A DNA stretch of 64,000 nt from Bacteroidota bacterium. GTDB lineage: Bacteria > Bacteroidota > Bacteroidia > Chitinophagales > Chitinophagaceae. Positions 8,703 to 17,287 of the stretch are shown one piece after another (within the stretch, counting starts at the first letter, position 1; each line of letters begins with the position of its first letter). The notes under the pieces are model-generated. The model did not search any database, was not told the DNA's origin, and saw nothing but the letters and a program-made list of their open reading frames with translations. The stretch lies in the NCBI GenBank assembly GCA_023387985.1, contig JAEWHC010000005.1, forward strand, positions 558,001 to 622,000, read 5' to 3'. The translations under genes and the position numbers were made by a program.

Positions 8703-9341
8703 TTAGTTCGCAGCAGCAGCTGTTGAATCTGTAGTTGCAGGTGCCGCGGCTGCAGCACTTCCCTGTTTTGATTTAATAAAATGGATAACCTGCCATCTTT
8801 CTGTAGGCGTAAGCTGTGAAGCATAGCTTCCCATAAGGTTGCGGCCATAGGTAACGCTGTAAAACATTTTGCCCGCTGGCATATTCTCATACAAGGGATC
8901 ACCAACCAAAGTTGCGGGCTTGGCAGGATAAGGGCCTGCCCCTCCTTTCCAAAGCGGGCCGTTGCCATCAAGCTTGGCACCATGGCAAATTCCGCAATTG
9001 ATCTGGTAAATCCTTTCAGTTTCAGCCATCTCTTCAGGTGTCAGGCTGGTGACGGGATTCGGAATTGCAACACTTGCCTCATAGTTGGTAAAATCACCAA
9101 CTTTGTCTTTCTCCAGTTCAAACACATACTCAGTATTGCGGCTCACCGTACCTGCAACCGGAGCAGCATCATAATTTATGCCTTTCTCCTTCAGGTTGCC
9201 GTGTGCGGCATTGGTTTCATATGCCCGGCTGTAAGCCATATCGGGCATATAAATACTGCCTGGCTTCCGCTTTACAGCAGGTTGGCAGGCACTTAACACC
9301 AGCAGTAACACTCCGCAAAGAATAATGGTTATATTTTTCAT
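8703..9341 (-). CDS. actE: Alternative Complex III subunit ActE, monoheme cytochrome c lipoprotein
   Basis: ActE is a monoheme c-type cytochrome. Residues 1-18 form a lipoprotein signal with lipobox LSAC (C19), so it is lipid-anchored on the periplasmic face. The heme motif CGICH is at 116-120 and Met residues near 154-170 are candidates for the distal ligand. The last about 20 residues are an Ala/Thr tail. ActE is the likely electron exit towards the CuA site of the oxidase encoded immediately downstream. The length (212 residues) is in the usual range for the family. Confidence 0.92.
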   Translation of the reverse strand: MKNITIILCGVLLLVLSACQPAVKRKPGSIYMPDMAYSRAYETNAAHGNLKEKGINYDAAPVAGTVSRNTEYVFELEKDKVGDFTNYEASVAIPNPVTSLTPEEMAETERIYQINCGICHGAKLDGNGPLWKGGAGPYPAKPATLVGDPLYENMPAGKMFYSVTYGRNLMGSYASQLTPTERWQVIHFIKSKQGSAAAAAPATTDSTAAAAN

Positions 9342-9378
9342 CCTGTAATGTTCAGTGTTATGTCAAAAAAATTTATTC

Positions 9379-9975
9379 TTAAGATACAACAGGTGCTGCA
9401 TCCGTTTTTTTATACAATACCTGTTCCTTGGCATAGCTTCCGTACCACCAACCGGCCTCAGTTACCTGCGTGTTGACATCGTGGGCACCAACAGCATTCA
9501 GTTTGGCAGTTACCTCGGCTTCCGCCGAATCATCACCAACCTCAATCACCATTACAAATTTGTCATCGGTTGCCCGTTCATGAAAATGATGTTTTTTTAC
9601 ACCAGGCCCCAGGTTACAAAGCCAGCAGAAAGTAATGAACATGCCTACTGACGCACAAAGTACCGTAAATTCAAAAGTGATGGGAATAAATGCCGGCAGT
9701 GGAAAATAGGGTTTACCGCCGATATTTAGGGGCCAGTTGCTGGAAAATACCCAGCCCATAAAGCTCAGGGCAATGGTGGTGCCTGTAATGCCATAAATGA
9801 ACCCGGCAGTATGCAGGCTCGTTTCACGCAGGCCCATGGCTTTGTCCAATCCGTGCACCGGGAAAGGCGTATACACATCGTGAAGCTTAAAGCCTGCCTT
9901 CCGTACCTCTTTTACGGCCGGAAACAGCACTTTTTCATCATCAAACAATCCAACAACAAATTTTCTAACGTCCAT
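9379..9975 (-). CDS. actD: Alternative Complex III subunit ActD (DUF3341)
   Basis: This 198-residue protein matches DUF3341: an N-terminal soluble part with VVGLFDDEKVLFPAVKEVRKAG and YTPFPVHGLDKAMGL, then two membrane helices (about 57-78 and 100-122) separated by a loop with GGKPYFPLPAFIPITFE, and a C-terminal cytoplasmic/periplasmic domain. ActD carries no cofactor and is a structural subunit of the complex. It lies between actC and actE in the conserved act order. Confidence 0.93.
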   Translation of the reverse strand: MDVRKFVVGLFDDEKVLFPAVKEVRKAGFKLHDVYTPFPVHGLDKAMGLRETSLHTAGFIYGITGTTIALSFMGWVFSSNWPLNIGGKPYFPLPAFIPITFEFTVLCASVGMFITFCWLCNLGPGVKKHHFHERATDDKFVMVIEVGDDSAEAEVTAKLNAVGAHDVNTQVTEAGWWYGSYAKEQVLYKKTDAAPVVS

Positions 9976-10049
9976 ATGCTCAGTTATAAAATTATAATTC
10001 GTTTTTTCTGGTTCTCTATATCTTAAATCTTAAGAAGTTCCTGGTATAA

Positions 10050-11492
10050 CTAATGAGCCATGGTATGCTCAAAGTCATACACGTCTTTTCTTTCCAGCGG
10101 CGCCTGTTCCTCTTTATAGTTGTCACCACTCTTCTTCAGAATATGTTTTATCTCTGCAACTGCAATTACGGGGAACCATTTGGCAAACAGGAAAAAGCAT
10201 ACAAAGAACAATCCGAATGTGCCAAGATAGAACCCGATCTCCCAGATGGAGGGGCTGTAATAATAGCTCCAGCTAGATGGCAGGTAGTCACGGTAGAGGG
10301 AGGTTACAATGATTACAAAACGCTCGAACCACATACCCACATTCACCAGAACACTCATAAAAAAGGTAAGTACAATATTCCTTCTCAGTTTTTTGAACCA
10401 GAAGATTTGCGGGCTGAGCACATTACAGGCCATCATACCCCAATAGCTCCAGCCATATGGCGCAAACAGGTCAGCGCGGGTATTCCAGAATGCGTATCCT
10501 TCATAAGGATTCTGGCTGTACCAGGCCATAAACAATTCGGTTAGATAGGCAATTCCCACAATGGAGCCGGTAAGTACAATCACCTTGTTCATTACTTCAA
10601 CGTGTTCCACGGTTATGTATTCTTCGAGTGACAATACTTTGCGGGTGATGAGCATAAGGGTTTGCACCATGGCAAAACCGGAGAAGATGGCCCCTGCCAC
10701 AAAATAGGGTGGGAAGATGGTGGTATGCCAGCCCGGAATAACCGAAGTAGCAAAGTCAAAAGACACTATGGTATGTACTGAAAGAACCAGCGGTGTTGAC
10801 AAGCCGGCAAGTACAAGAGCCAGGCTTTCATGTCGCTGCCAGTGCTTGGTACTGCCTGTCCAGCCAAATGCCAACAAGCCGTACATATTCTTGCGCCATT
10901 TTGCTTTTGCGCGGTCCCTTACGGTGGCCAGGTCGGGCAACAGACCGGAATACCAGAACAACAGCGATACGGTGAAGTAGGTTGAAATCGCGAATACGTC
11001 CCAAAGCAGCGGGGAAACAAAGTTAACCCAAAGCGGTCCGCGGGTGTTGGGATAGGGCATTACGAAGAAAGCCATCCATACGCGACCCATGTGGAAGATC
11101 GGGAACTGACCGGCACAAATAACGGCAAAAATGGTCATCGCTTCTGCAGCCCGGTTTACTCCTGTACGCCAACCCTGGCGAAAGAGCAGCAAGATGGCAG
11201 AGATCAGCGTTCCGGCGTGACCGATACCTATCCACCACACAAAGTTGGTGATGTCCCAGCCCCACCCAATGGTCTTGTTCAGGTTCCATTCCCCAACGCC
11301 GTAGGTTACCTCGCGATATACACTGTATATCCCAAAAAGCAGCAAGACGGCCGCGATACTGAAGCCGATATACCACAATTTCGACGGGGTCGTCTCAATA
11401 GGACGAATGATGTCTTCAGTAACCTGATGGTAGGTTTTGTTGCCATCAACTATTGGTTCCCTGACCGCGCTTTCGTACTTTAATACTGACAT
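10050..11492 (-). CDS. actC: Alternative Complex III subunit ActC (NrfD-like, quinol-binding)
   Basis: ActC is the polytopic NrfD/PsrC-like subunit that binds menaquinol next to the Fe-S subunit ActB. The 480 residues hold about ten helices. Recognisable segments include NFVWWIGIGHAGTLISAIL, RAAEAMTIFAVICAGQFP and VSFDFATSVIPGWHTTIFPP, with the His/Asp residues of the quinol site in these regions. It follows actB by 67 bases. The pairing with a membrane-facing Fe-S protein is the same architecture as polysulfide reductase. Confidence 0.95.
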   Translation of the reverse strand: MSVLKYESAVREPIVDGNKTYHQVTEDIIRPIETTPSKLWYIGFSIAAVLLLFGIYSVYREVTYGVGEWNLNKTIGWGWDITNFVWWIGIGHAGTLISAILLLFRQGWRTGVNRAAEAMTIFAVICAGQFPIFHMGRVWMAFFVMPYPNTRGPLWVNFVSPLLWDVFAISTYFTVSLLFWYSGLLPDLATVRDRAKAKWRKNMYGLLAFGWTGSTKHWQRHESLALVLAGLSTPLVLSVHTIVSFDFATSVIPGWHTTIFPPYFVAGAIFSGFAMVQTLMLITRKVLSLEEYITVEHVEVMNKVIVLTGSIVGIAYLTELFMAWYSQNPYEGYAFWNTRADLFAPYGWSYWGMMACNVLSPQIFWFKKLRRNIVLTFFMSVLVNVGMWFERFVIIVTSLYRDYLPSSWSYYYSPSIWEIGFYLGTFGLFFVCFFLFAKWFPVIAVAEIKHILKKSGDNYKEEQAPLERKDVYDFEHTMAH

Positions 11493-11559
11493 ATGCTTTT
11501 CGCTTTTCCTTACCGGCCCTCTTGAGCCTTGCAGTTATACTATTAATTATATCAAACCG

Positions 11560-14500
11560 TTATTCATGATTGCCAGGAATGGTTTCCGCACCTGTTTCTC
11601 CTTCACTGTGCTCACCCATCCACGCGGTGGTATTTTCAAGCACTTCATCTGTATTCCGGATCTTGGCCATATAGTTTACATTCGGCAATACGTGGATCTG
11701 CTCAAGCGCATAATACATCCGAAGCGGACTATGTGCTCTTTCTTGTGAAACCTTGCTGTCTCTGTCATTGCTGTCGCCAAATACAATTGCATTTGTAGGA
11801 CAGGCGGACTGGCAAGCCACTTTGATTTCACCATCAATTACCGGGCGACCGGCTTTTTTGGCTTTCAGTTTGCCTTCCTGCAGACGCTGCACACAGAAAG
11901 AACATTTTTCAATCACACCACGTGCCCTTACCGTAACATCAGGATTAAGCACCATGCGGGTAAGATCATCGTTCATATCCATGGTAACATCACTGATGTG
12001 GCCTACCTGGTTATTGGGGAAACTGTCGGCACCGGTATAGTCGGCCCAGTTGAAACGACGTACTTTATACGGGCAGTTGTTGGCACAATAACGGGTACCG
12101 ATACAGCGGTTATAGGTCATTTGGTTGAGTCCTTCGCTACTGTGGTTGGTAGCTGCTACCGGGCATACGTTTTCGCAGGGCGCATTGTCGCAGTGCTGGC
12201 ACATCATCGGCATAAACACCACATCCTTCACTTCATCCGGATTGTTTTCATCGCTCAGGTAATAGCGGTCTATGCGGATCCAATGCATATCGTGGCCGCG
12301 AAGCACTTCGCGTTTGCCAACAACAGGCACGTTGTTTTCAGCATTGCAACTTACAATACAAGCACCGCAACCATTACAAGCGTTGAGGTCAACACTCATT
12401 CCCCAGTGGATACCAGGACGGTCGTTCAGCCTGGGATCATATAAAGAAGCTTCGTTGCGGTAATCTCCCGATTTCTTGGAGTAATGCCGGACCAGCCAAT
12501 CACGTTGATCTTTAAACATCGTCGGATGTTTCCTGAGAGTAGCCAGCGAGGTTTCTTTTACAACTTCAATCCTGCCCTCATACACATTATGCGTTTGGTT
12601 TTGGGCAATCTCATAAGTATTGCCGGTTTTGGCAACTTTCGTTATGGGCATATGGTATGAAGCCACCCCGGTTGATGACATTGCCAACAGCGGGTAAGCG
12701 TTCTTTCCTGCGCCTTTTGCAGCCACACCGGCTTTTCCGCTGCGGCCATAACCGAGGGCAATACCGATGGTGTTTTTCTCGGTTCCCGGAACAATCATAG
12801 CCGGCAGCTCAATTTCTTTACCACCTATTGTGATCATCAGGGTCGGTTTCTTGGGATGCACCTCGTAACGGTCAGCTTCGTGGGATTTAGTGATATCAAT
12901 GCCCAGCAATTCTTTTGCGGCTGCGGCAGAGATCATGGCATAGTTATCCCAGGTTGCTTTGGTAACCGGATCGGGCATTTCCTGGAGCCAGGGATTGCTG
13001 GCCTGTGCCCCACTGCCCATTGATACTTTTTCGTAAAACTGTACTTCCCAGGTTCCTGCACCAGCTTTTGGCAGAGCGGCGATTGCGGCAAGCGCAGCCT
13101 GAACTCCACCACCATTAAATCCGGAACCACCTGCAGTGCCGGCAGTTGGGGGAATTACCACACCATCACGAAGGGCTTTTTCCCAGTTGGCTTTCCCTCC
13201 GAGACGCTGAGTCCAGAAATTGCGCAGATATGTGAGATAATCATTGCTATCATTGGTGGCAGTACCTGCTGTTGTGGACGTGGTATCAGCCGGCGCAGAG
13301 GCAGCAACAGGGGTACCTCCCCATTTCAACAAACTGTCCTGCCATTGGCGGGTTTTAAACAGCGGCGAAATGGTAGGCTGTATAAAAGAGAGGTAACCCG
13401 CTTTATATTCCGCATCACCCCAGCTTTCGAGGTAATGGCTGTTGGGGATCACCATGGTACAGAGTTCAGTGGTTTCATCCAGTTTGGGGCTGAATGATAC
13501 CTTCAGTTTTACTTTTTTCAGTCCTTCTTTAAAAGCCTGCGCATTGGGGTAACTATATGCAGGGTTGGTGTCCAATATAAACAGCGCACCAACACGACCG
13601 GCATTCATATCCGCAACCAGCGTATGCATATCGCTGTCTTTGCCCTGCCGACTTGTAAATGGTGTATTCCAGTCAATGGTACGTCCGTTTGCCCCTATGG
13701 CTTCGTTGATGGCATTAACCACCAACTGCACATTTACATCATTGCTTCCACAAACCACCAGTGCGGCACCTCCGGCGGCCTTCAGGTCGTTGGCGGCTTT
13801 TTCAATACCGGCTTTCAGTTTGGCATTGGCCAGGTTCACAGCACTTCCCTGTACAGCAGATAGCAATGCTGCGGCTACAGCGGAGGCTTCAGAAGGCTTA
13901 TGCACGAAACGTTCATCGGCATTTGCACCCGTCATGCTCATGATACTTTCAAAATGGTAATGCTTGGGCATTTCCATAGTTTCTTCATTAAACTTGCGTC
14001 CTTTAGCGTAAAGCTGCGCAAACTCCACGGGGCTCACCCAGGTACCAAGAAAATCGGCACCGAGGCCCACAACCACTTTGGCCACATCAAAACGATATGA
14101 AGGGATGGCACGACGCCCGTAAGATGCTTCATTGGCATCCAGCATTCCGCTGTAGCTGATGGGATCATATACCACGTGACGGCTTCCCGGAAAACGGCCC
14201 AGAAAATCCTGGATTACCTGGCGGGAAGAAGGGCTGGCCAGTGAACCACTGAGCAAAACCACAGGCAATCCATTCAGCCTGCCCAATTCACGGGTTACCG
14301 AGCGATCAAAAGCTTCAAAAGTGGAAACTTCTGTCAGGCTGCCTTCTTTAATGTCGGCTGGAAAACGCAAACGGGTAGTATCGTATAGATCGAGAACCGA
14401 AGCCTGCGCCCTGGCGCTTGTACCGCCATCGGCATAACTATTCAGTTCATTTCCTTCAATCTTTATTGGACGACCATCCCGGACCTTCACGAGTACCGGT

Positions 14501-14805
14501 TCAACAAATCCTTCCTGTACAAATGTGGAGGCATACCAGTTCGCAATGCCGGGCGTTGATTCTGCAGGTTGATTTACAAACGGTATGGACTTTTGAACCG
14601 GCATTTCGCAACTTGCAGCCAAAGAAGCGGCGGCAGTGCTGAATCCGAGGTATTTTAAAAAATCACGACGCGGGGCTTTGGCATTCAAAAAGCCATGATC
14701 AGCGGCCTCAATGGGCAGGTCTTCACTGAATTCATCGGCAACTTGTTTCTTGTGGTTCTTACTCTCATTTAGCGCTCCGAAACTTTGCCAGATTTTATTG
14801 CTCAT
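11560..14805 (-). CDS. actB: Alternative Complex III subunit ActB (molybdopterin-oxidoreductase-like/Fe-S fusion)
   Basis: ActB joins a cofactor-free molybdopterin-oxidoreductase-like domain (about residues 80-760) to a PsrB-like Fe-S domain (about 800-1000). A Tat motif RRDFLKYLGF lies at 46-55 and is followed by SLAASC (C66), a possible lipobox, so the protein is folded before export and may be lipid-anchored. The Fe-S domain has the Cys clusters CNGCGACIVSC, CQHCDNAPCENVCP, CIGTRYCANNCP and CSFCVQ with ACQSACP, enough for the three [4Fe-4S] and one [3Fe-4S] clusters known from the family. Length 1081 is typical. It lies between actA and actC. Confidence 0.96.
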   Translation of the reverse strand: MSNKIWQSFGALNESKNHKKQVADEFSEDLPIEAADHGFLNAKAPRRDFLKYLGFSTAAASLAASCEMPVQKSIPFVNQPAESTPGIANWYASTFVQEGFVEPVLVKVRDGRPIKIEGNELNSYADGGTSARAQASVLDLYDTTRLRFPADIKEGSLTEVSTFEAFDRSVTRELGRLNGLPVVLLSGSLASPSSRQVIQDFLGRFPGSRHVVYDPISYSGMLDANEASYGRRAIPSYRFDVAKVVVGLGADFLGTWVSPVEFAQLYAKGRKFNEETMEMPKHYHFESIMSMTGANADERFVHKPSEASAVAAALLSAVQGSAVNLANAKLKAGIEKAANDLKAAGGAALVVCGSNDVNVQLVVNAINEAIGANGRTIDWNTPFTSRQGKDSDMHTLVADMNAGRVGALFILDTNPAYSYPNAQAFKEGLKKVKLKVSFSPKLDETTELCTMVIPNSHYLESWGDAEYKAGYLSFIQPTISPLFKTRQWQDSLLKWGGTPVAASAPADTTSTTAGTATNDSNDYLTYLRNFWTQRLGGKANWEKALRDGVVIPPTAGTAGGSGFNGGGVQAALAAIAALPKAGAGTWEVQFYEKVSMGSGAQASNPWLQEMPDPVTKATWDNYAMISAAAAKELLGIDITKSHEADRYEVHPKKPTLMITIGGKEIELPAMIVPGTEKNTIGIALGYGRSGKAGVAAKGAGKNAYPLLAMSSTGVASYHMPITKVAKTGNTYEIAQNQTHNVYEGRIEVVKETSLATLRKHPTMFKDQRDWLVRHYSKKSGDYRNEASLYDPRLNDRPGIHWGMSVDLNACNGCGACIVSCNAENNVPVVGKREVLRGHDMHWIRIDRYYLSDENNPDEVKDVVFMPMMCQHCDNAPCENVCPVAATNHSSEGLNQMTYNRCIGTRYCANNCPYKVRRFNWADYTGADSFPNNQVGHISDVTMDMNDDLTRMVLNPDVTVRARGVIEKCSFCVQRLQEGKLKAKKAGRPVIDGEIKVACQSACPTNAIVFGDSNDRDSKVSQERAHSPLRMYYALEQIHVLPNVNYMAKIRNTDEVLENTTAWMGEHSEGETGAETIPGNHE

Positions 14806-14853
14806 ATTCCTGAATTGAATAAAAGATGAATAATTAGATTGCTGGATTGAAAA

Positions 14854-16092
14854 TTAATAGTGGCATTTCTGACATTCTGTACCACCTACCATTTCTACGG
14901 TTACGCTATCCAGTTTTCCACTCTTCATATCTTCATGGAATTTTTCGTAGATGCTGTAAAAACCGTTTTCAGTAAACTGAACTTTTGTTTCGCGGTGGCA
15001 GTTTACGCACCAACCCATACTCAGGTCGGCAAACTGGCCAACTTCATCCATATTTTGAATTTCACCGTGGCAGGTCTGACAAGCCACTTTGCCGGCAACT
15101 ACGTGCTGGGAGTGGTTGAAATAAACGTGATCCGGAAGATTATGGATACGAATCCACTCCACTCCTTTGGCCTGGGAAGGATCCCATGGCGAGCCTTTGC
15201 TGTAACCAGCCAGTTCAAAAAGTTTTTCAATTTCCGCGGTACCGTCAACCGGGTTGCCACGCTCATCATAAAGCTGTTCACCGGTATACGTGGTGATGGC
15301 CAGGTGGCAGTTCATACAAACATTGATGGAAGGCAGGGTGGCCTGTTTGCCTTTGGCTACACCGGTATGGCAATACTGGCAGTTGATCTGGTTGATTCCG
15401 GCGTGTACTTTGTGGCTGTAAAAAATGGGCTGCACCGGGGTGTAATCTTTGCTTCGCCCAAGATCAATGGCCCCTTTCGAAATAAATACGCCTGCAAATA
15501 TGAATAATGCGATAGATACCAATGCCAGGTAAGTTTTGTTCTTCCAGGCCGGAACATCTTTGTAAACCGGAAGGCCTTGTTTATCATCAGCCAGCTTACG
15601 CAGGTTGCGGTTAACGCCAAGCAATACGAGGGCTACTATGGCAAGGGCAAGCGTAATGAGGCCATAAAGCATGCTGTTGTTGCCTTCTTTCTTTACTACC
15701 GCCCCTGCGCCGGCACCTGCAGCCGGTGCAGCAGCCGGGGGCTGCCAGGTATTTACATATTCTATTATGGCATCAATTTCTGCATCCGAAAGGTTCGGAA
15801 AAGTATTCATCGCCGCGGGACTCCATGCTGCCATCTTTGCAGCGTAGGCATCCCCGGTCTCAACAGCTGTATTCCAGTTTTTGATCCAGGTATGGAGCAA
15901 TTCTTTGGATGGCCATCGGTCCGACATACCTTCGAGCGCCGGACCAACCAGGTCTGCATCCATTTTGTGGCAGCTGGCACAATTGGCATTGAATAAGGCT
16001 TGTCCATCCTGAGCGAATGAAGAACCCACCATTAAAACCGAAACAATAATCAGATTAATTAGTAGTGTACTCGCTTTGCGTAGTTTAGTCAT
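14854..16092 (-). CDS. actA: Alternative Complex III subunit ActA, with extra N-terminal cytochrome c domain (six heme motifs)
   Basis: ActA is the multiheme cytochrome of Alternative Complex III. A signal peptide (1-27, ending SFA) precedes a monoheme cytochrome c domain with CASCH at 38-42 and candidate Met ligand M95. A Pro/Ala linker (118-134) follows, then two membrane helices (about 141-160 and 187-206) and a pentaheme domain with CQYCH 238, CMNCH 259, CQTCH 338, CVNCH 362 and CQKCH 407. The last motif ends one residue before the C-terminus. The characterised ActA proteins I know are pentaheme, so the front domain adds a sixth heme. It is the first gene of the act operon. Confidence 0.93.
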   Translation of the reverse strand: MTKLRKASTLLINLIIVSVLMVGSSFAQDGQALFNANCASCHKMDADLVGPALEGMSDRWPSKELLHTWIKNWNTAVETGDAYAAKMAAWSPAAMNTFPNLSDAEIDAIIEYVNTWQPPAAAPAAGAGAGAVVKKEGNNSMLYGLITLALAIVALVLLGVNRNLRKLADDKQGLPVYKDVPAWKNKTYLALVSIALFIFAGVFISKGAIDLGRSKDYTPVQPIFYSHKVHAGINQINCQYCHTGVAKGKQATLPSINVCMNCHLAITTYTGEQLYDERGNPVDGTAEIEKLFELAGYSKGSPWDPSQAKGVEWIRIHNLPDHVYFNHSQHVVAGKVACQTCHGEIQNMDEVGQFADLSMGWCVNCHRETKVQFTENGFYSIYEKFHEDMKSGKLDSVTVEMVGGTECQKCHY

Positions 16093-16114
16093 AATTACAC
16101 GGATATTGATAAGC

Positions 16115-16143
16115 AGTCAGGCAGCGGCTTATGCTGCCTGACT
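16115..16143 (-). promoter_or_regulatory. Perfect 11-bp hairpin at the 5' end of the act-cta leader
   Basis: AGTCAGGCAGC at 16115-16125 is repeated inverted at 16133-16143 with a seven-base loop. It lies between the predicted -7 box (16152-16159) and the actA ATG (16092), so it would be at the very start of the mRNA. No T-tract follows on either strand, which argues against a terminator. A role in mRNA stability or leader regulation is inferred. Confidence 0.6.
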
Positions 16144-16151
16144 TTAGTGGG

Positions 16152-16159
16152 CAAAAATA
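16152..16159 (-). promoter_or_regulatory. TAnnTTTG -7 element of the act-cta operon
   Basis: The minus strand reads TATTTTTG, an exact consensus match about 60 bases before the actA ATG. It precedes the 11-bp leader hairpin. I could not identify a convincing -33 element. Confidence 0.5.
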
Positions 16160-16338
16160 TGACACCACAATGACAATTGGATTTAAATGTCAAAAAAAAA
16201 TTAAAGCGCATAAAAACCGTATACTAACGAATGAATATCAATGAGATACACAACATTAATGTTTAATAATTGTAAATTATTCTATTCTTGCATAAATGCC
16301 TTTATGCTATAAAAAACATTTTAATGATCTTCGCGCCC

Positions 16339-17220
16339 ATGTTTAAACGTTTGCAGGAAAAATGGAAAGTAAATACTGTGCAACTTGTACTGGTGCTGAT
16401 CACCTTTTCCATCGGTGGAAGCCTTTGTGGCTTCCTGGGAAGAAAGGTTATGGACCTTTTTACAATTGAAAGTACCCTGCTTTACGGCACACTCTATTTC
16501 ATTATAGTTACCCTGCTCTGGCCCCCTTGTGTTCTACTGGTCAGCATTCCCTTCGGGCAGTGGCGGTTTTTCAGAAATTACCTCCGTAAAATGGGGACGA
16601 AGTTTGGTATAATCCGGTCGGCTGCTGAGATACAGCACACCAAAATAAACCTGGCGATTTTTGCAAGCGGTGGCGGCAGCAATGCACAAAAGATCCTCGA
16701 ATATTTTAAGAATCATAATTCCATCCAGGTAAGCCTGCTGGTGAGCAATAAACAAGGTGCCGGTGCTTTGCACCATGCCGTAAACTATGGTGTTCCCACT
16801 ATGCTCCTCGATAAAAACCGTTTTTTTGACGGAGATGCCCATATTGAAGAGCTGGAAAACCATGCTGTCGATTACATTATTCTAGCTGGCTTCTTATGGA
16901 AAGTTCCGGTAAAACTTATACAGGCATTTGAAAACCGAATCATCAACATTCACCCGGCTTTGCTTCCGGAGTATGGTGGCAAAGGAATGTATGGCCACCA
17001 TGTTCATGAGGCGGTATTGAAAAATAACGAAACCCGGAGCGGGCTAACTATTCATCTTGTAGATGAAAAATATGACAACGGCACCCAATTATTCCAAACC
17101 ACTGTTCCGGTGTTGCCTGGAGACGATGCCCATACCCTTGCTGCTCGTATCCTGGAACTTGAGCACAAACATTTCGCCCCGGTTATTGAGGATTTCGTAT
17201 TGAGCAGCGCTGAAAAATAA
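16339..17220 (+). CDS. purN: DUF6787-like membrane domain fused to phosphoribosylglycinamide formyltransferase
   Basis: Residues 101-290 are GAR formyltransferase, the purine-synthesis enzyme that transfers a formyl group from 10-formyl-THF to GAR. Visible are the phosphate loop SGGGSN (110-115), NIHPALLPEYGGKGMYG with catalytic N203 and H205, and D246 in DEKYDNGTQ. Residues 1-90 form a separate module: FKRLQEKWKVN, two hydrophobic helices (about 15-34 and 48-70) and FGQWRFFRNYLRKMG, which I recognise as DUF6787-like. One uninterrupted frame covers both. The frame is open upstream to 16288, but ATG 16339 fits the usual start of the small domain. The fusion predicts a membrane-attached PurN, which is normally soluble and about 190 residues. 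Confidence 0.88.
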   Translation: MFKRLQEKWKVNTVQLVLVLITFSIGGSLCGFLGRKVMDLFTIESTLLYGTLYFIIVTLLWPPCVLLVSIPFGQWRFFRNYLRKMGTKFGIIRSAAEIQHTKINLAIFASGGGSNAQKILEYFKNHNSIQVSLLVSNKQGAGALHHAVNYGVPTMLLDKNRFFDGDAHIEELENHAVDYIILAGFLWKVPVKLIQAFENRIINIHPALLPEYGGKGMYGHHVHEAVLKNNETRSGLTIHLVDEKYDNGTQLFQTTVPVLPGDDAHTLAARILELEHKHFAPVIEDFVLSSAEK

Positions 17221-17287
17221 CCGTGGAAAAACAATGGGCAAAACGGGAAACCCCGGGGATTTATTTTTTTAAACAATAGCCGGAAGT

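Noticed and set aside
14860..15507. A 215-codon plus-strand frame
   Set aside because: Antisense to actA; the mirror of CxxCH-rich coding with no domain.
16115..16143. The act leader hairpin as a transcription terminator
   Set aside because: No T-tract follows on either strand, so a simple intrinsic terminator is unlikely.
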